A stretch of DNA of 64,000 nt from Desulfurococcales archaeon (GCA_027066265.1 JAMOOB010000490.1:8207-72206); one strand, 5' to 3'. Counted from the stretch's first letter, positions 34,024 through 42,704 are shown. Program-made: numbers and translations. Notes: a model not told the origin generated them from the sequence alone.

Positions 34024-34698
34024 CTACCTACCGACCGCGGCGAGGATGATGCCCACCAGGAACGCTATAGCGGTTATCAGCTCGCTTATGTTTGGAGGGA
34101 TGCCGAACGCCTCCAGTATCGGTAGATACATCATCGATACGGCTGCTAGAGCGGCTCCAGCTATCCTCGTTGATGGTCTTAGGGCTACGCATATCAGAGG
34201 AGATGCGGCGGCTATCATAAGCAGTAGAGCGGATACCGGGCTGATGCTCGATACGTCGAACGCGCTCTTCTGCACCTTCGCAACCGCGTACGGACCGTAC
34301 TCGAAGCCGTTGACGGTCAGCCTGATCACCAGGTAGCTGTAGCCAGACACAGGGACAACGACGGTCGCTACCTCTCCGCCAGCGAGATCGAGGCTCTTCG
34401 CAACAACCCGCTCACCGCTCGGAGCATCCACCTCCAGACTAACGTTGCACCCGCTGCTCTCGAAGCACGTTATATCTACGTACAGACCGCTATCGTTCAG
34501 AACCGCAAACATGGTTGCAAACGGGCTTCTAGCCTCCTTCACCACCGGCAAACAGATGAACTCACCCGAAGCGTTGTAGACGAAGCTACCGGGCGGACAC
34601 TCCATATCCACAGCTGTGGTCACGGTATCGGCGAGAACCGTAGCCGCAGCTGCGGGTATGAAGAGTACAGCAACGAGCACGAATAGAGCTAGACGCAC
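34024..34698 (-). CDS. secreted or membrane-anchored beta-domain protein
   Basis: 224 residues. A signal peptide (residues 1-22, LALFVLVAVLFIPAAAATVL) is followed by a Cys-containing extracytoplasmic domain of about 120 residues with beta-sandwich pattern (GYSYLVIRLTVNGFEYGPYA) and several N-x-S/T sites. The C-terminus has two or three transmembrane helices. GGTGAGC precedes the GTG start. The exact palindrome at 34608 lies in the region coding for the start of the mature protein (TTAVDMEC). It is likely an envelope or surface protein associated with the large proteins next to it. Confidence 0.8.
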   Translation of the reverse strand: MRLALFVLVAVLFIPAAAATVLADTVTTAVDMECPPGSFVYNASGEFICLPVVKEARSPFATMFAVLNDSGLYVDITCFESSGCNVSLEVDAPSGERVVAKSLDLAGGEVATVVVPVSGYSYLVIRLTVNGFEYGPYAVAKVQKSAFDVSSISPVSALLLMIAAASPLICVALRPSTRIAGAALAAVSMMYLPILEAFGIPPNISELITAIAFLVGIILAAVGR

Positions 34699-34794
34699 AG
34701 ATGCTCACCCGAGAAGAGGAGGGGAAGAAGGGGGAAGAGGTGTTGAGAAAAAGGGTTTTGGTTCTAGGGACGGAAACGTTTATGGTGCTACGCG

Positions 34795-35085
34795 TTAGGC
34801 GGAGGGTGCTCCACCGACGCTTGTGGCGGCGTTCATCAGCATCCTGATGACGATGGCGATTATCGCTATGATGACGCCGATCGCTAGGAATATGAAGCCC
34901 GTTCTCGTGATGTTTATAACTGTGTCATCGAATAGGTTGATCGTTATTCCTCCACCGAGGCTATTGTTTAGCAGCTTGGTTGTGTACTCACCGATGCCAC
35001 CGGCGATGTTGGCGGCTGTTATCCCTACAAAGATCGCTATCAGTACTGCTACTGCTGGTAGTATAGTGCTTCTGAGGTCTTCCAT
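34795..35085 (-). CDS. small two-helix hydrophobic protein, candidate major coat protein
   Basis: 96 residues from the ATG at 35085, preceded by GAGGTG. Two long hydrophobic helices (about 8-30 and 62-85) with a Gly/Asn/Ile-rich segment between (NNSLGGGITINLFDDTVINI) and a short Ala/Gly tail. It is a monocistronic unit with one of the strongest TATA boxes in the window (ATTTAAAT at 35121) and a T-rich terminator (CCCTTTTTCTC near 34752 on the minus strand), implying high expression. Major capsid proteins of spindle-shaped archaeal viruses have this length and topology. The assignment is by architecture only. Confidence 0.7.
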   Translation of the reverse strand: MEDLRSTILPAVAVLIAIFVGITAANIAGGIGEYTTKLLNNSLGGGITINLFDDTVINITRTGFIFLAIGVIIAIIAIVIRMLMNAATSVGGAPSA

Positions 35086-35120
35086 ACCTCGCACCTCGTG
35101 CACATGGTCCCCGTTCCGGA

Positions 35121-35134
35121 ATTTAAATGTAGCG
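35121..35134 (-). promoter_or_regulatory. strong BRE/TATA promoter
   Basis: Minus strand TCGCTAC followed by ATTTAAAT, about 40 bases before the ATG at 35085. It overlaps the last codons and stop of the XPB gene, which ends at 35136. Confidence 0.75.
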
Positions 35135-35135
35135 A

Positions 35136-37292
35136 TTATTCTGATAGCACGAGCTGTGCAGCCTCATCGATTCTGCCCTCCCTGATTAGCCTGGCTATCC
35201 TCCTAGCGAAGCCGCGGATATCCGGCGTATCCACGCCTGGTAGATCCCTTCTCGACCAGTCCCTTAGCCACGTCCTCACGTACCTTGCACGATGCTTGCT
35301 CTCCCTGCCGACGTCCCTCATAAACCCGTAGCTGTCGGCTAGGTTCGCGAGGAAGATCAGAGCCCTCTTCTCCTTCACTGTTAGCTTCCTAGGCGTCTTG
35401 TTAAGCGCCTGAACGACGAGCTCGTAGATAAAAGGGTACCTCTCCTTGACCAGCTGGAGAGCTCTCTCCAGAGCCGCAACGCGCTCCTCGTGCCTCATCA
35501 CCCTCCTGATAACCTTCGCGCCCTCTCCCTCGCCGAGCCTCCTGGACTCCGCCTCTAGCCTCCTCCTCTCCTCCACGAGCCTCCTCATCTCGTCCTGCGG
35601 CACGATCTCGTTGAGAACGTCGTACCAAGCCTTGGCTCTGTGCGCCTCCCAGGGATCGATGTAGACGAGGTAGACGATGCCAGCGAGCTTACCGGGCGCC
35701 GGTCTAGCGATTCTACCTACCCTCTGGATCATCTGCCTCTTCGTCTTGTACGCCGAAGCCATTATCTCTACATCCGCGTCCGGGATATCGATACCCTCCT
35801 CAGCCGCCTGGTTGAGTATCAGGATCCTTGCCTCTCCCCTCCTGAACCTCTCGATCTCTTCATCTCTCCTCGACGACGATACGCCGAACTGCCTCACGCT
35901 GCCTCTACCAACGTAGACAGCGACCTTCTCCCTTCCGAGCCTCTTCACGAGCTCGTCGTAGATCCTCTTGAGCTGATCTATGAGGTTGCCGAAGATTATC
36001 ACCTTCCTGCCCTGCTCAACTGCTTTGATGGCTAGCTCAACGATCTTGCTGATCTTGTTCGGATCGAGAGCGAGGATCCTATCTATCTCTGCTCTTATCT
36101 TCTCCGCGGGTGCGTTTCCGCGGCGCATCATCTTCGATAGCTCTAGAAGCCTCCTCTCATCCTCTGGTGTAGGCTCAACCGGTACCATCTCCACGAGGAT
36201 GGGTGCTAGCCACCCCTCCTTGGCTAGCTCTGTATACGGTATCCTGTAGACTATGGGTCCGAGGCTCTCGAAGATCAGGTGCTCGTTCTTATCGTCTCGC
36301 TCGGGAGTGGCTGTTAGACCGAGAACGTATGGCGTTGCTATCATCCTAACGGCTTCGAAGAATCTCTCGGCTGGCACCCTATGACACTCGTCACAGATCA
36401 GAAGACCGAACCTGTTCCACAGCTTGTCTATGTGTCTATACGCCGACTGGTAGGTGGCTACAGTGATATCGCCTACCTCATGCTTACCGCCACCGAAGAT
36501 AGCTGGTTTGATGCCTAGAACCTCCTCGATCTTTCTAGCCCACTGCTCAAGCAGAGCCTCGTTTGGAACCAGAATCAGTGTTGGAACCCTCAGCTTGGCG
36601 ATCGCTGCGAGTCCTATCCATGTCTTTCCACCTCCTGTGGGGATGACGATTGTACCCCTGTACCCGTTCCTTATCCACGCATCGATAGCCTCCCTCTGGT
36701 ACGGTCTAAGCCTCTCGTAGACCTCCTCGAAGCTCGTCTTGAGATCCACCGTCTTGAGATGGGGCTTCTCGACCTCTACATCTATACCCATGCTCTTCAG
36801 CACGTTGATAACTCTATGGAGGAACCTGGGTGCGACAACGATTCTGATGCCCTCCGGCGTAGTCTCTATCCTTCCTATCCTCACAGTCGTTGGAATGAGC
36901 TCGTAGGTTTTGGTTGCGGGATCGTACTTCTCCCTGTTATACGTAATCCTAAGAACATCCTCGATCCTGCTACGCATATCGTAGGTTAGTCTGCTCGGAA
37001 TATCGATTACAGCCATATGCAGCTGGGGATCCAGCCTAACGCTAGCCTTCAGCCTGTACGCCCCCAGCCTCTCGATGAGTTCGGGAGCACCTACCTTCTC
37101 GGCGAACTCCCTAGCAGCCTCAAGATCCTTAACGCCCTTGATCCTCCACCGCTTCAGCGCAGAGTCGTAGCTGACGAAGAACCCCTTCTTCAGCAGCTCC
37201 TTCAGCTCCTCCAGCCTATCCCACGTAAGCTCCTTCCTCACAACCGTGTTCCAGTCCCTGTCAACAACCCAAAACGTTACCGTTCTAGCCAC
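35136..37292 (-). CDS. xpb: XPB/ERCC3-type superfamily 2 DNA helicase with extra C-terminal module
   Basis: 718 residues. Residues about 1-185 form the N-terminal damage-recognition-like region. The helicase core follows: Q-like RPYQREAIDAW (197-207), Walker A PTGGGKT (218-224), DECH (about 314), LGLTATPERDD, and motif VI QMIQRVGRIARP (about 540). The domain order matches archaeal XPB, which unwinds DNA in repair and transcription. The C-terminal about 60 residues (RARYVRTWLRDWSRRDLPGV, then DTPDIRGF) are not part of usual XPB and match a module in the proteins at 44152 and 61263. The partner nuclease Bax1 is not encoded nearby. The start is a GTG. Confidence 0.93.
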   Translation of the reverse strand: MARTVTFWVVDRDWNTVVRKELTWDRLEELKELLKKGFFVSYDSALKRWRIKGVKDLEAAREFAEKVGAPELIERLGAYRLKASVRLDPQLHMAVIDIPSRLTYDMRSRIEDVLRITYNREKYDPATKTYELIPTTVRIGRIETTPEGIRIVVAPRFLHRVINVLKSMGIDVEVEKPHLKTVDLKTSFEEVYERLRPYQREAIDAWIRNGYRGTIVIPTGGGKTWIGLAAIAKLRVPTLILVPNEALLEQWARKIEEVLGIKPAIFGGGKHEVGDITVATYQSAYRHIDKLWNRFGLLICDECHRVPAERFFEAVRMIATPYVLGLTATPERDDKNEHLIFESLGPIVYRIPYTELAKEGWLAPILVEMVPVEPTPEDERRLLELSKMMRRGNAPAEKIRAEIDRILALDPNKISKIVELAIKAVEQGRKVIIFGNLIDQLKRIYDELVKRLGREKVAVYVGRGSVRQFGVSSSRRDEEIERFRRGEARILILNQAAEEGIDIPDADVEIMASAYKTKRQMIQRVGRIARPAPGKLAGIVYLVYIDPWEAHRAKAWYDVLNEIVPQDEMRRLVEERRRLEAESRRLGEGEGAKVIRRVMRHEERVAALERALQLVKERYPFIYELVVQALNKTPRKLTVKEKRALIFLANLADSYGFMRDVGRESKHRARYVRTWLRDWSRRDLPGVDTPDIRGFARRIARLIREGRIDEAAQLVLSE

Positions 37293-37395
37293 CTACCCCC
37301 ACCCAGAGTATGCGCAGCCATTGAACAGCATATATCTCTACCTATACCATAAACAGATAGACATGGAAAACAAACAGGAGGTGCCCACAGCTGCG

Positions 37396-37525
37396 GACAA
37401 GAAGAGGAGGGGGAGGAAGGGAAACAGAAAGCAAAAGCAGAGGAGGGGACAGGAGAGGAAGAGAGAAGGAGGTAGGGAAGAGGGGAGGGAAGAAGGAAGG
37501 GAGAAGAAGGAGAAGGAGTGTGGGT
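37396..37525. repeat. 130-bp near-homopurine tract
   Basis: Between the CCACAGCTGCGG at 37385 and the stop of the gene at 37529, the plus strand is over 90 percent A/G (GGAGGAAGGG-like). The minus strand, which is the transcribed direction, is a long polypyrimidine run. It could act as a long terminator for the 37529 gene or form triplex DNA. A 54-codon Lys/Arg/Glu frame on the plus strand (37363-37527) is open only because of this composition. Confidence 0.75.
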
Positions 37526-37528
37526 AGG

Positions 37529-38260
37529 TTACTGTTCGTACCATGCTTTTCTAATGGTTTTCTCGTAGACTGTTATGCCGTGCTGTCTCAGGTTGTCGAT
37601 CAGCTCAAGTGTTTTGTCCAGCGTGGGCTCGGGTAGCCTATTGTCATAGTTGTCGTACCCGATGTACACGAACTCCGGCTCTATCTCGGCGATCTTCTCT
37701 GCGAAGCTTCTTGGGCTGGAGAAGTCTATGATGGGCTCTATCGAGACCATCTTCCTTAGGCATCTAAGAGCCTTCATATACGCTATGCGCTCGGAAGGCA
37801 GGGGCGCTCTCGATATTCCGTAGCCTATGTACAGCTCATCGAGATCGGTCTCGATCGTAGCGCCAAAGATAGCGTTTCGATGTAGACACAGCGTGCTCTT
37901 CAAGGCGTAGTACCTCCTCGGATTCTTGGTCAGGAACAAGAACGTTGTCTGCGGAAACCTCTCAACCACTTCGAGCACCCTGTAAATCCATTTCTCCGGA
38001 ACCCAGTCACCGAACATATCACCCATATCAGCAACAAACACGAGCTCACCCGGCTTGAAGCATACATCAAGCTCCTTCTCGTGAAGCTTAGGAACGAAGC
38101 CCTCAGCATACTTCCTAGTTACCTTGCGAAGCCTGGTCTCCACCAACATCCTAGCCCAACAGTACTTACAGTAATGCTTACAACCAGTGATGGGGTTCCA
38201 TGTACGTGTAACGATGTGGAACATCCTCGTTCCTTCATATCTAGACCTAGCCATATCCAT
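37529..38260 (-). CDS. radical-SAM-like protein of the phage Gp37/Gp68 family (DUF5131)
   Basis: About 243 residues from the ATG at 38260 after AGGTG. The cluster motif is CKHYCKYCWAR (C-x3-C-x2-C) preceded by TWNPITGC, as in DUF5131 proteins. Later conserved parts are FVADMGDMFGDWVPEKWIYR, TTFLFLTKNPRRY, GATIETD and SIEPIIDF. This family is known mainly from phages and mobile elements; the reaction is unknown. It lies between the XPB helicase and a set of small genes. The CCACAGCTGAGG variant lies just upstream at 38288. Confidence 0.88.
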   Translation of the reverse strand: MDMARSRYEGTRMFHIVTRTWNPITGCKHYCKYCWARMLVETRLRKVTRKYAEGFVPKLHEKELDVCFKPGELVFVADMGDMFGDWVPEKWIYRVLEVVERFPQTTFLFLTKNPRRYYALKSTLCLHRNAIFGATIETDLDELYIGYGISRAPLPSERIAYMKALRCLRKMVSIEPIIDFSSPRSFAEKIAEIEPEFVYIGYDNYDNRLPEPTLDKTLELIDNLRQHGITVYEKTIRKAWYEQ

Positions 38261-38412
38261 CACCACACCTAGATGACATTGATATCCCCACAGCTGAGGT
38301 AAAGATGTATCGGAACAGGTACGTAACCCGTCGAGAGGGTCTATGATCATCGTTGCGTCTCGCATCTTTTAGCTTCTCCATGTGATAAGCAGCTGTAGCG
38401 GGGAACGGCACT

Positions 38413-38514
38413 ATGTTGGATCCCCATATAATCGAGCTCAAAATGCTTGAGGAGATCGAGGATCTCATCGAGGAGATCTACCAGGTGGACGCTGTGATTC
38501 CTGCGGCGGGCTGA
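38413..38514 (+). CDS. possible 33-residue acidic mini-protein
   Basis: The frame reads MLDPHIIELKMLEEIEDLIE, then a short tail, with an even helical pattern. GGGG lies nine bases upstream. It is convergent with the gene ending at 38518 and occupies an otherwise empty 250-base gap. The codon pattern is compatible with coding but the length makes this weak. Confidence 0.35.
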   Translation: MLDPHIIELKMLEEIEDLIEEIYQVDAVIPAAG

Positions 38515-38517
38515 TCC

Positions 38518-39027
38518 TCATCTCTTCATCTTCTTGATTATCTCACGTATCTCGTTCTCCAGCCTCTGTATTCTCGTGTAGTGCTCTTCGCATAGATGTC
38601 TACAGGTGCCCGTAGCGCTGTAGACACCCGATAGAACACATATCTTCAGACACACATCGAGATCGCGGTACTCAGCGTCGAGCCTCTGCCTAAGCCTGCA
38701 CGCCTTCAGCGCTAGGAGCGGGTGCCTAGCTATGTCGCGGATACGTATATCCTTATCGAAGCGGAACAGCATCGCCTGGACAGAGACGCAGAACAGTATA
38801 AACGCTGCGAAGCCTATGTAGGGCGCAACAACGATTACGAAAGCCAGATCGAAACCGATGCGCAGGCTGGTGTGCAGCAGATACGCAGCGTAGGTAAGCC
38901 CTACAGCAATGATAGCACCAGCAATGAGAGTACCGAGGATAGCACCGAAGATAGCGCCTACAGCAAGCAGAGCCTCTTTAGTGCTCAACCCCTCAATCCC
39001 CAGGTCGATACGGACATCACTATCCAT
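38518..39027 (-). CDS. Cys-rich membrane protein
   Basis: 169 residues. Two or three transmembrane helices lie in residues about 18-85 (AVGAIFGAILGTLIAGAIIA). A cytosolic or lumenal tail carries several Cys (DVCLKICVLSGVYSATGTCR, HLCEEH) and ends in a charged coiled coil. The tail could bind zinc. The 5' flank holds the GGTGCACC repeat element (39044-39200), whose TATA-like GTATATAC would give an RNA leader of about 120 bases. Family unknown. Confidence 0.72.
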   Translation of the reverse strand: MDSDVRIDLGIEGLSTKEALLAVGAIFGAILGTLIAGAIIAVGLTYAAYLLHTSLRIGFDLAFVIVVAPYIGFAAFILFCVSVQAMLFRFDKDIRIRDIARHPLLALKACRLRQRLDAEYRDLDVCLKICVLSGVYSATGTCRHLCEEHYTRIQRLENEIREIIKKMKR

Positions 39028-39043
39028 TCCTTCTCTCTGGAGA

Positions 39044-39200
39044 GGTGCACCCGGACCCCGCTACACCTCCGCAAGAATGGAGACCTGGTGCACCGTGAAA
39101 GCGTCAAGACCGGGGTTTACGTATGTGATGCAAAAACTCGTGAAAGAATGGTTATGGTGCAGCCCCTGTATATACCGCTCCATCGCCGTAGCCATCCGAT
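39044..39200. repeat. GGTGCACC element (copy 2) with shared promoter-leader block
   Basis: GGTGCACC at 39044 and 39087, ACCTCCGCAAGAAT (complement of the core) at 39065-39078, and a block at 39087-39200 that aligns with 50467-50580. The block ends with CAGCCCCTGTATATACCGCT-type sequence and GCCGTAGCC. GTATATAC at 39168-39175 is the likely leftward TATA. It fills the gap upstream of the gene at 38518. Confidence 0.8.
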
Positions 39201-39217
39201 TGTTTACGCAGGTTATG

Positions 39218-39493
39218 CTAACACCTATCAGCATCCAGTATTCTGCGGAGGAGCGGATCTACGATGAGCGCCATACGTATCGTGTAGCGCTTGAAGAGCT
39301 CTACTGGTCCTAGAGCAATCGACTTCTGATCGATGGTCAGCAGACACAGAGGTCTGTATCTACTGCATATCTTGCTGAGCCTGTTGTATACAACGAGCGC
39401 TGTAATATCATCGCTTACACTGATCTCTATAACCATAGCCGCCAGCAACCCATAGCGAAAAACCTGCTTTCTAAACGGCACAGCGAAGCTCAT
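39218..39493 (-). CDS. hypothetical small protein
   Basis: 91 residues from the ATG at 39493, seven bases after the GGGG that ends the palindrome at 39502. Mixed alpha/beta with a hydrophobic N-terminal part (RYGLLAAMVIEISVSDDITA) and two Cys. It lies in a string of short leftward genes, each preceded by a similar leader. No family recognised. Confidence 0.6.
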   Translation of the reverse strand: MSFAVPFRKQVFRYGLLAAMVIEISVSDDITALVVYNRLSKICSRYRPLCLLTIDQKSIALGPVELFKRYTIRMALIVDPLLRRILDADRC

Positions 39494-39529
39494 ATACATC
39501 CCCACAGCTGTGGACAAAAAGGAAGGAGT

Positions 39530-39769
39530 CTACTCCCTATCGAGAGAATCCTCGTTGCTCTCCTCTACCTCTGGCTTCATCCTCAGCGCACTCTGGATCG
39601 CTTTGAGGAGCTCCTCCAGCTCGATGCATATCCCTATCGACTCGCCGTAGATCGTACCGTGTCTGAACCTAGCCTTAGCAGCGTTTGTCTCCGCCTCCAT
39701 CCTGGACGAAGCTTCCGTGATACCTATTGTAGCCCCTACGGCTATGCAGAACCACTTCTTTCTAGGCAC
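39530..39769 (-). CDS. hypothetical small acidic-tailed protein
   Basis: 79 residues from a GTG at 39769. A hydrophobic start (WFCIAVGATIGITEAS) is followed by a helix and an acidic tail (EVEESNEDSLDRE). GTGGGG of the palindrome at 39779 lies just upstream and serves as the probable ribosome-binding site. No family recognised. Confidence 0.62.
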   Translation of the reverse strand: MPRKKWFCIAVGATIGITEASSRMEAETNAAKARFRHGTIYGESIGICIELEELLKAIQSALRMKPEVEESNEDSLDRE

Positions 39770-39814
39770 CCGTTATCCCCACAGCTGTGGAGACGAGAAA
39801 AAGGATGAGCTGAT

Positions 39815-40315
39815 TTAGAGAACCCTAACCGGCTTTCCCTCTGTTTCAAGCAACCTGTACAGCAGCGCAATTGCCTGTACGAGTTCGTCGCTCGACCTGT
39901 TCCCCTTGTCTAGCTGCTCTATGCAGAGAAGCTCGCTTCCGCTCTTTCTACACTCGATTCTTTCCATAGGTGATTTATCCGATACGATCCGCCTAATCTC
40001 CCCGATCGGTATCTCTCTAACTATCCTCTCGAAGCTTTCCCTAGGCACCTCCTTCGGAATAGGCTGCAGCCGAATAAGCTCCCCATCTGTCTCTATCTCG
40101 ATGAACTCGCCGGTACCTATCCTACACCCTCTCTCGCTACAGAAGCTCGAAACGCATATGCTGTACGGCATAGGCTTGAAGCGTGCACACAGCGAGTAGA
40201 TCACCTCCTCGCTCTCTTCTCTACGCCTAGCACTCTCCACGATGACGAGCGCTTCCTCCTCCATCAAAACCTCTCTTCTCGCAGTAGCCCCCTCCAGAAC
40301 AAGCCTTAGCTGCAT
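39815..40315 (-). CDS. hypothetical Cys-rich protein
   Basis: 166 residues from the ATG at 40315, preceded by TTTTTGGGG. The middle has four to six Cys (YSLCARFKPMPYSICVSSFC, then ERGC) followed by a beta segment, and the C-terminus is helical. The Leu-Cys ... Pro-x-Ile-Cys ... Cys ... Cys order is echoed in the protein at 63450, suggesting distant paralogues. The Cys may form a metal site or disulfides. Function unknown. Confidence 0.68.
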   Translation of the reverse strand: MQLRLVLEGATARREVLMEEEALVIVESARRREESEEVIYSLCARFKPMPYSICVSSFCSERGCRIGTGEFIEIETDGELIRLQPIPKEVPRESFERIVREIPIGEIRRIVSDKSPMERIECRKSGSELLCIEQLDKGNRSSDELVQAIALLYRLLETEGKPVRVL

Positions 40316-40420
40316 ATCTATCCCCAAAAACACGGGGTGGCTAGAGCTCGGTTAAAACCTTGATTCTTGCGGAGGTCGCCCCTATTCCCACAGCTGTGGA
40401 AAAGGTTGGTGTTAGCCGTG

Positions 40421-41278
40421 TCAGTACTCAACGGTTACCTCTATGTGGCTCAGAATATCCTTTACCCTCTGTCTAAGGGTTGGCTCCGCAATGATCGCTA
40501 TGCTCCTCAGCTCCTTCTGCGATACCCTGTACCCAAGCGCGTTGGCGGCTACGTAGATCGCGGCGGCCGCTATAGACCTCGGGCTCTTCCCGTCTATACA
40601 CGAGTCCGGGAGCAGACCAACGATTCTCTCGGCAAGAGTTCTGACCTCTGCTGGGAGACCTAGCCGTCCTGCGATCCTGCCTATCTCCGCCATAGCGATC
40701 TTTCTCCCGCTGACGCGTATTCCCAGTACCTCCATCAGCTTCCTCACCATTGCCCACAGATCGCTCCTATCGATACCGAGCGCATCGGTAAGGGCATCCA
40801 CATCTATAGACACGCCTCTGCTCCTAGCAGCCAGGAGAATCGCGGCTGCAGCCAAAGCGCTTCTCCACCTCTTCGGCGCGTTGAAAGACGCGTAGATGCT
40901 TCTCAGAGCCTTCCTCGCTGCTATAGCGGCATCCTCGACAACGTCGTCGGGAACACCAAGGGATCTACCTACGCGCCATATCTTCGTCAGCACGCCGACC
41001 ATAGCTCTGCTCTTCTCCTTCCTAAGCCTCCTCTGAAGCCTATCGATCTTCGGGTCGTCCGCCGTTGTCCACAGACCACCGTCGTGAACAGCCATAGTCA
41101 CTCTCGCGCTCGAAGCCTTGCTGAAGTACTCGTCGGGCTCTACAATCCTTGGTGGCAGAGCAACTATCGGGTGATCGACCACGACCTCGCCGGTCTCGGG
41201 ATCTACGAGCTCACCCGTAACCGGATCCCGAACGAGGTTTCTACCCATGTGCTCGGGATCGAGGTTTAGAACATCCAT
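40421..41278 (-). CDS. tfb: TFB-like transcription initiation factor lacking the zinc-ribbon cysteines
   Basis: 285 residues from the ATG at 41278, which follows TATGGGG. Residues about 85-175 and 185-280 form two cyclin-like repeats (RWRSALAAAAILLAARSRGV; SPRSIAAAAIYVAANALGYR), the TATA/TBP-binding core of archaeal TFB. The N-terminal region keeps the outline of the ribbon (DPVTGELVDPETGEVVVDHP) but has no C-x2-C pairs, so it should not bind zinc. The ribbon recruits RNA polymerase in normal TFB, so this copy may redirect or dampen transcription. GGGG-type leader; it lies among zinc-finger genes. Confidence 0.88.
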   Translation of the reverse strand: MDVLNLDPEHMGRNLVRDPVTGELVDPETGEVVVDHPIVALPPRIVEPDEYFSKASSARVTMAVHDGGLWTTADDPKIDRLQRRLRKEKSRAMVGVLTKIWRVGRSLGVPDDVVEDAAIAARKALRSIYASFNAPKRWRSALAAAAILLAARSRGVSIDVDALTDALGIDRSDLWAMVRKLMEVLGIRVSGRKIAMAEIGRIAGRLGLPAEVRTLAERIVGLLPDSCIDGKSPRSIAAAAIYVAANALGYRVSQKELRSIAIIAEPTLRQRVKDILSHIEVTVEY

Positions 41279-41300
41279 GTGGATCCCCATAAAAAGGCGT

Positions 41301-41720
41301 TCAGAGAGCCATGACGATCCTGGCTACGTGCGTAGCCACGATATCCCTGTGCCTCCTGTCGATGTGTGCTCTAGCGCTAGCGTAGCTCAGATGCTCGTTG
41401 CAGATCCTGCACACCGCGTTCACCCACTTGAACCTGGTGTCTGTGTCCAGAGGATCTACGATAGGCTCTATCTTCCTGACCTTGTCGTAGACCATCTCGA
41501 CAACCCTGGCGGCATAGACGTAGGAGCCGGCGAGGCTGATAATGGTATACACCTCGTGCCGAATCCAGTGGACGCTGATGCCTATCCTATCGGCGACGTC
41601 GCGGAGCCTCTCGTTCTTAACCATGTAGAGGTACACAGCGTCAACGAGAAACATCTGGTTCGCTAGAGCTCTCGTAACAAGCCTTCCCACAACCCTAAGA
41701 CCCCTCGCATCCACGTTCAT
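41301..41720 (-). CDS. C2H2 zinc-finger protein
   Basis: 139 residues. The N-terminal 95 residues are helical and basic (LRDVADRIGISVHWIRHEVY looks like a helix-turn-helix). One zinc finger lies near the C-terminus, CRICNEHLSYASARAHIDRR followed by H, spaced C-x2-C-x11-H-x4-H. It is probably a DNA-binding regulator. The start overlaps the stop of the tiny zinc-ribbon gene upstream as ATGA, so the two are coupled. Confidence 0.83.
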   Translation of the reverse strand: MNVDARGLRVVGRLVTRALANQMFLVDAVYLYMVKNERLRDVADRIGISVHWIRHEVYTIISLAGSYVYAARVVEMVYDKVRKIEPIVDPLDTDTRFKWVNAVCRICNEHLSYASARAHIDRRHRDIVATHVARIVMAL

Positions 41721-41872
41721 AGCCTCCGTACCTCCACAAGCCTCCCCCTAACACCTAGCTCAGCACCGCACCTCGGACACCTTCTAACCGAGAACATGTC
41801 TGGTGGCGGCGATCCGGAGCGCCAGACGTTGATGACGTAGCCACACCTAGCGCACACGAACTTCACGGGCAT
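41717..41872 (-). CDS. 51-residue zinc-ribbon protein
   Basis: ATG at 41872; stop TGA overlaps the ATG of the next gene. The product has two zinc knuckles, FVCARCGYVINVW near the N-terminus and RRCPRCGAELGV about 20 residues later, with a basic C-terminus. Such small ribbons act in transcription or as adaptor domains. The GTGGGGAT leader from the palindrome at 41882 precedes it. Coupling to a C2H2 protein suggests joint function. Confidence 0.8.
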   Translation of the reverse strand: MPVKFVCARCGYVINVWRSGSPPPDMFSVRRCPRCGAELGVRGRLVEVRRL

Positions 41873-41960
41873 CGCACATCCCCACAGCTGTGGAAAAGTT
41901 GGGTGATGGGTGTATGATGCTGTGTGAGGTTTGATTGATGCGCCCCAAAAACAGGTGTGT

Positions 41961-42599
41961 TCAGACGTGCATAGGTGTATTAGCCTTCTTGACCGGGCTC
42001 ATCAGCATCTCTACCTGTTCCTCCGCCTTGGACTGCAGTGCGGCTATGATTGCGCTTACGAGGTCCTTGCTAGTCGCGTTCATGTCTATACCGAGCCTAT
42101 CGGTGACGTACGTGAACACCGTCATGTACGCTGCAGCCGGTCTTAGACCGATTGCTACCAGCGACGATATCGCTAGGCTGCTGAGCATACATATCCTCAC
42201 GCCGTAGGGCAGCTCACCTACTGCACGCCTAATCGTTTCTCCGTACCGAGCATCGCTCTCCCTGCACAGCACCTGCTTAACGAACGAGAGAAGAGCATCG
42301 GTCTTCTCCATCCTCGTAGGCTCGTCCTCGAAGAACTGCACTACCCTGGCGCTGAACAGCCCCGTAACAGCCATGACGCACTCGGGATATGCAGCCTCAT
42401 CCCTACACACATCCGCAACGGTATCGGCTAGAGCATCAAGCACATCGCATATCATAGCGGTGGAGGGAAATCCGTGCCTCGCCACGACGGCGGCATATGG
42501 TACGAAACCCAGGGAGTAGGCTGTTCCTGGAGCCATCATCGGGAGGATCAGCCCAAGCTTCTGGATAAGGCTGGTAGCTATCCTGTCCGCGAGAATCAT
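41961..42599 (-). CDS. hypothetical helical protein
   Basis: 212 residues, mostly helical with several Cys and many small hydrophobic residues (LVAIGLRPAAAYMTVFTYVT); two or three segments are hydrophobic enough to touch a membrane. GGGGG lies six bases upstream of the ATG. No family recognised. The C-terminus is close to the convergent-free gap before 41882. Confidence 0.68.
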   Translation of the reverse strand: MILADRIATSLIQKLGLILPMMAPGTAYSLGFVPYAAVVARHGFPSTAMICDVLDALADTVADVCRDEAAYPECVMAVTGLFSARVVQFFEDEPTRMEKTDALLSFVKQVLCRESDARYGETIRRAVGELPYGVRICMLSSLAISSLVAIGLRPAAAYMTVFTYVTDRLGIDMNATSKDLVSAIIAALQSKAEEQVEMLMSPVKKANTPMHV

Positions 42600-42704
42600 G
42601 TGTCTCCCCCAAAAAGTGTGGGGGAGGCGTACGGAGAAGCTGTCGAAGTACGTTACTATACGCTGTCCATACGGGTACTAGTCGTGCAAAGCTTATTAAG
42701 CCTG

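Noticed and set aside
37363..37527. 54-residue Lys/Arg/Glu protein
   Set aside because: The frame exists because the homopurine tract lacks stop codons; no ribosome site of the local type precedes it.
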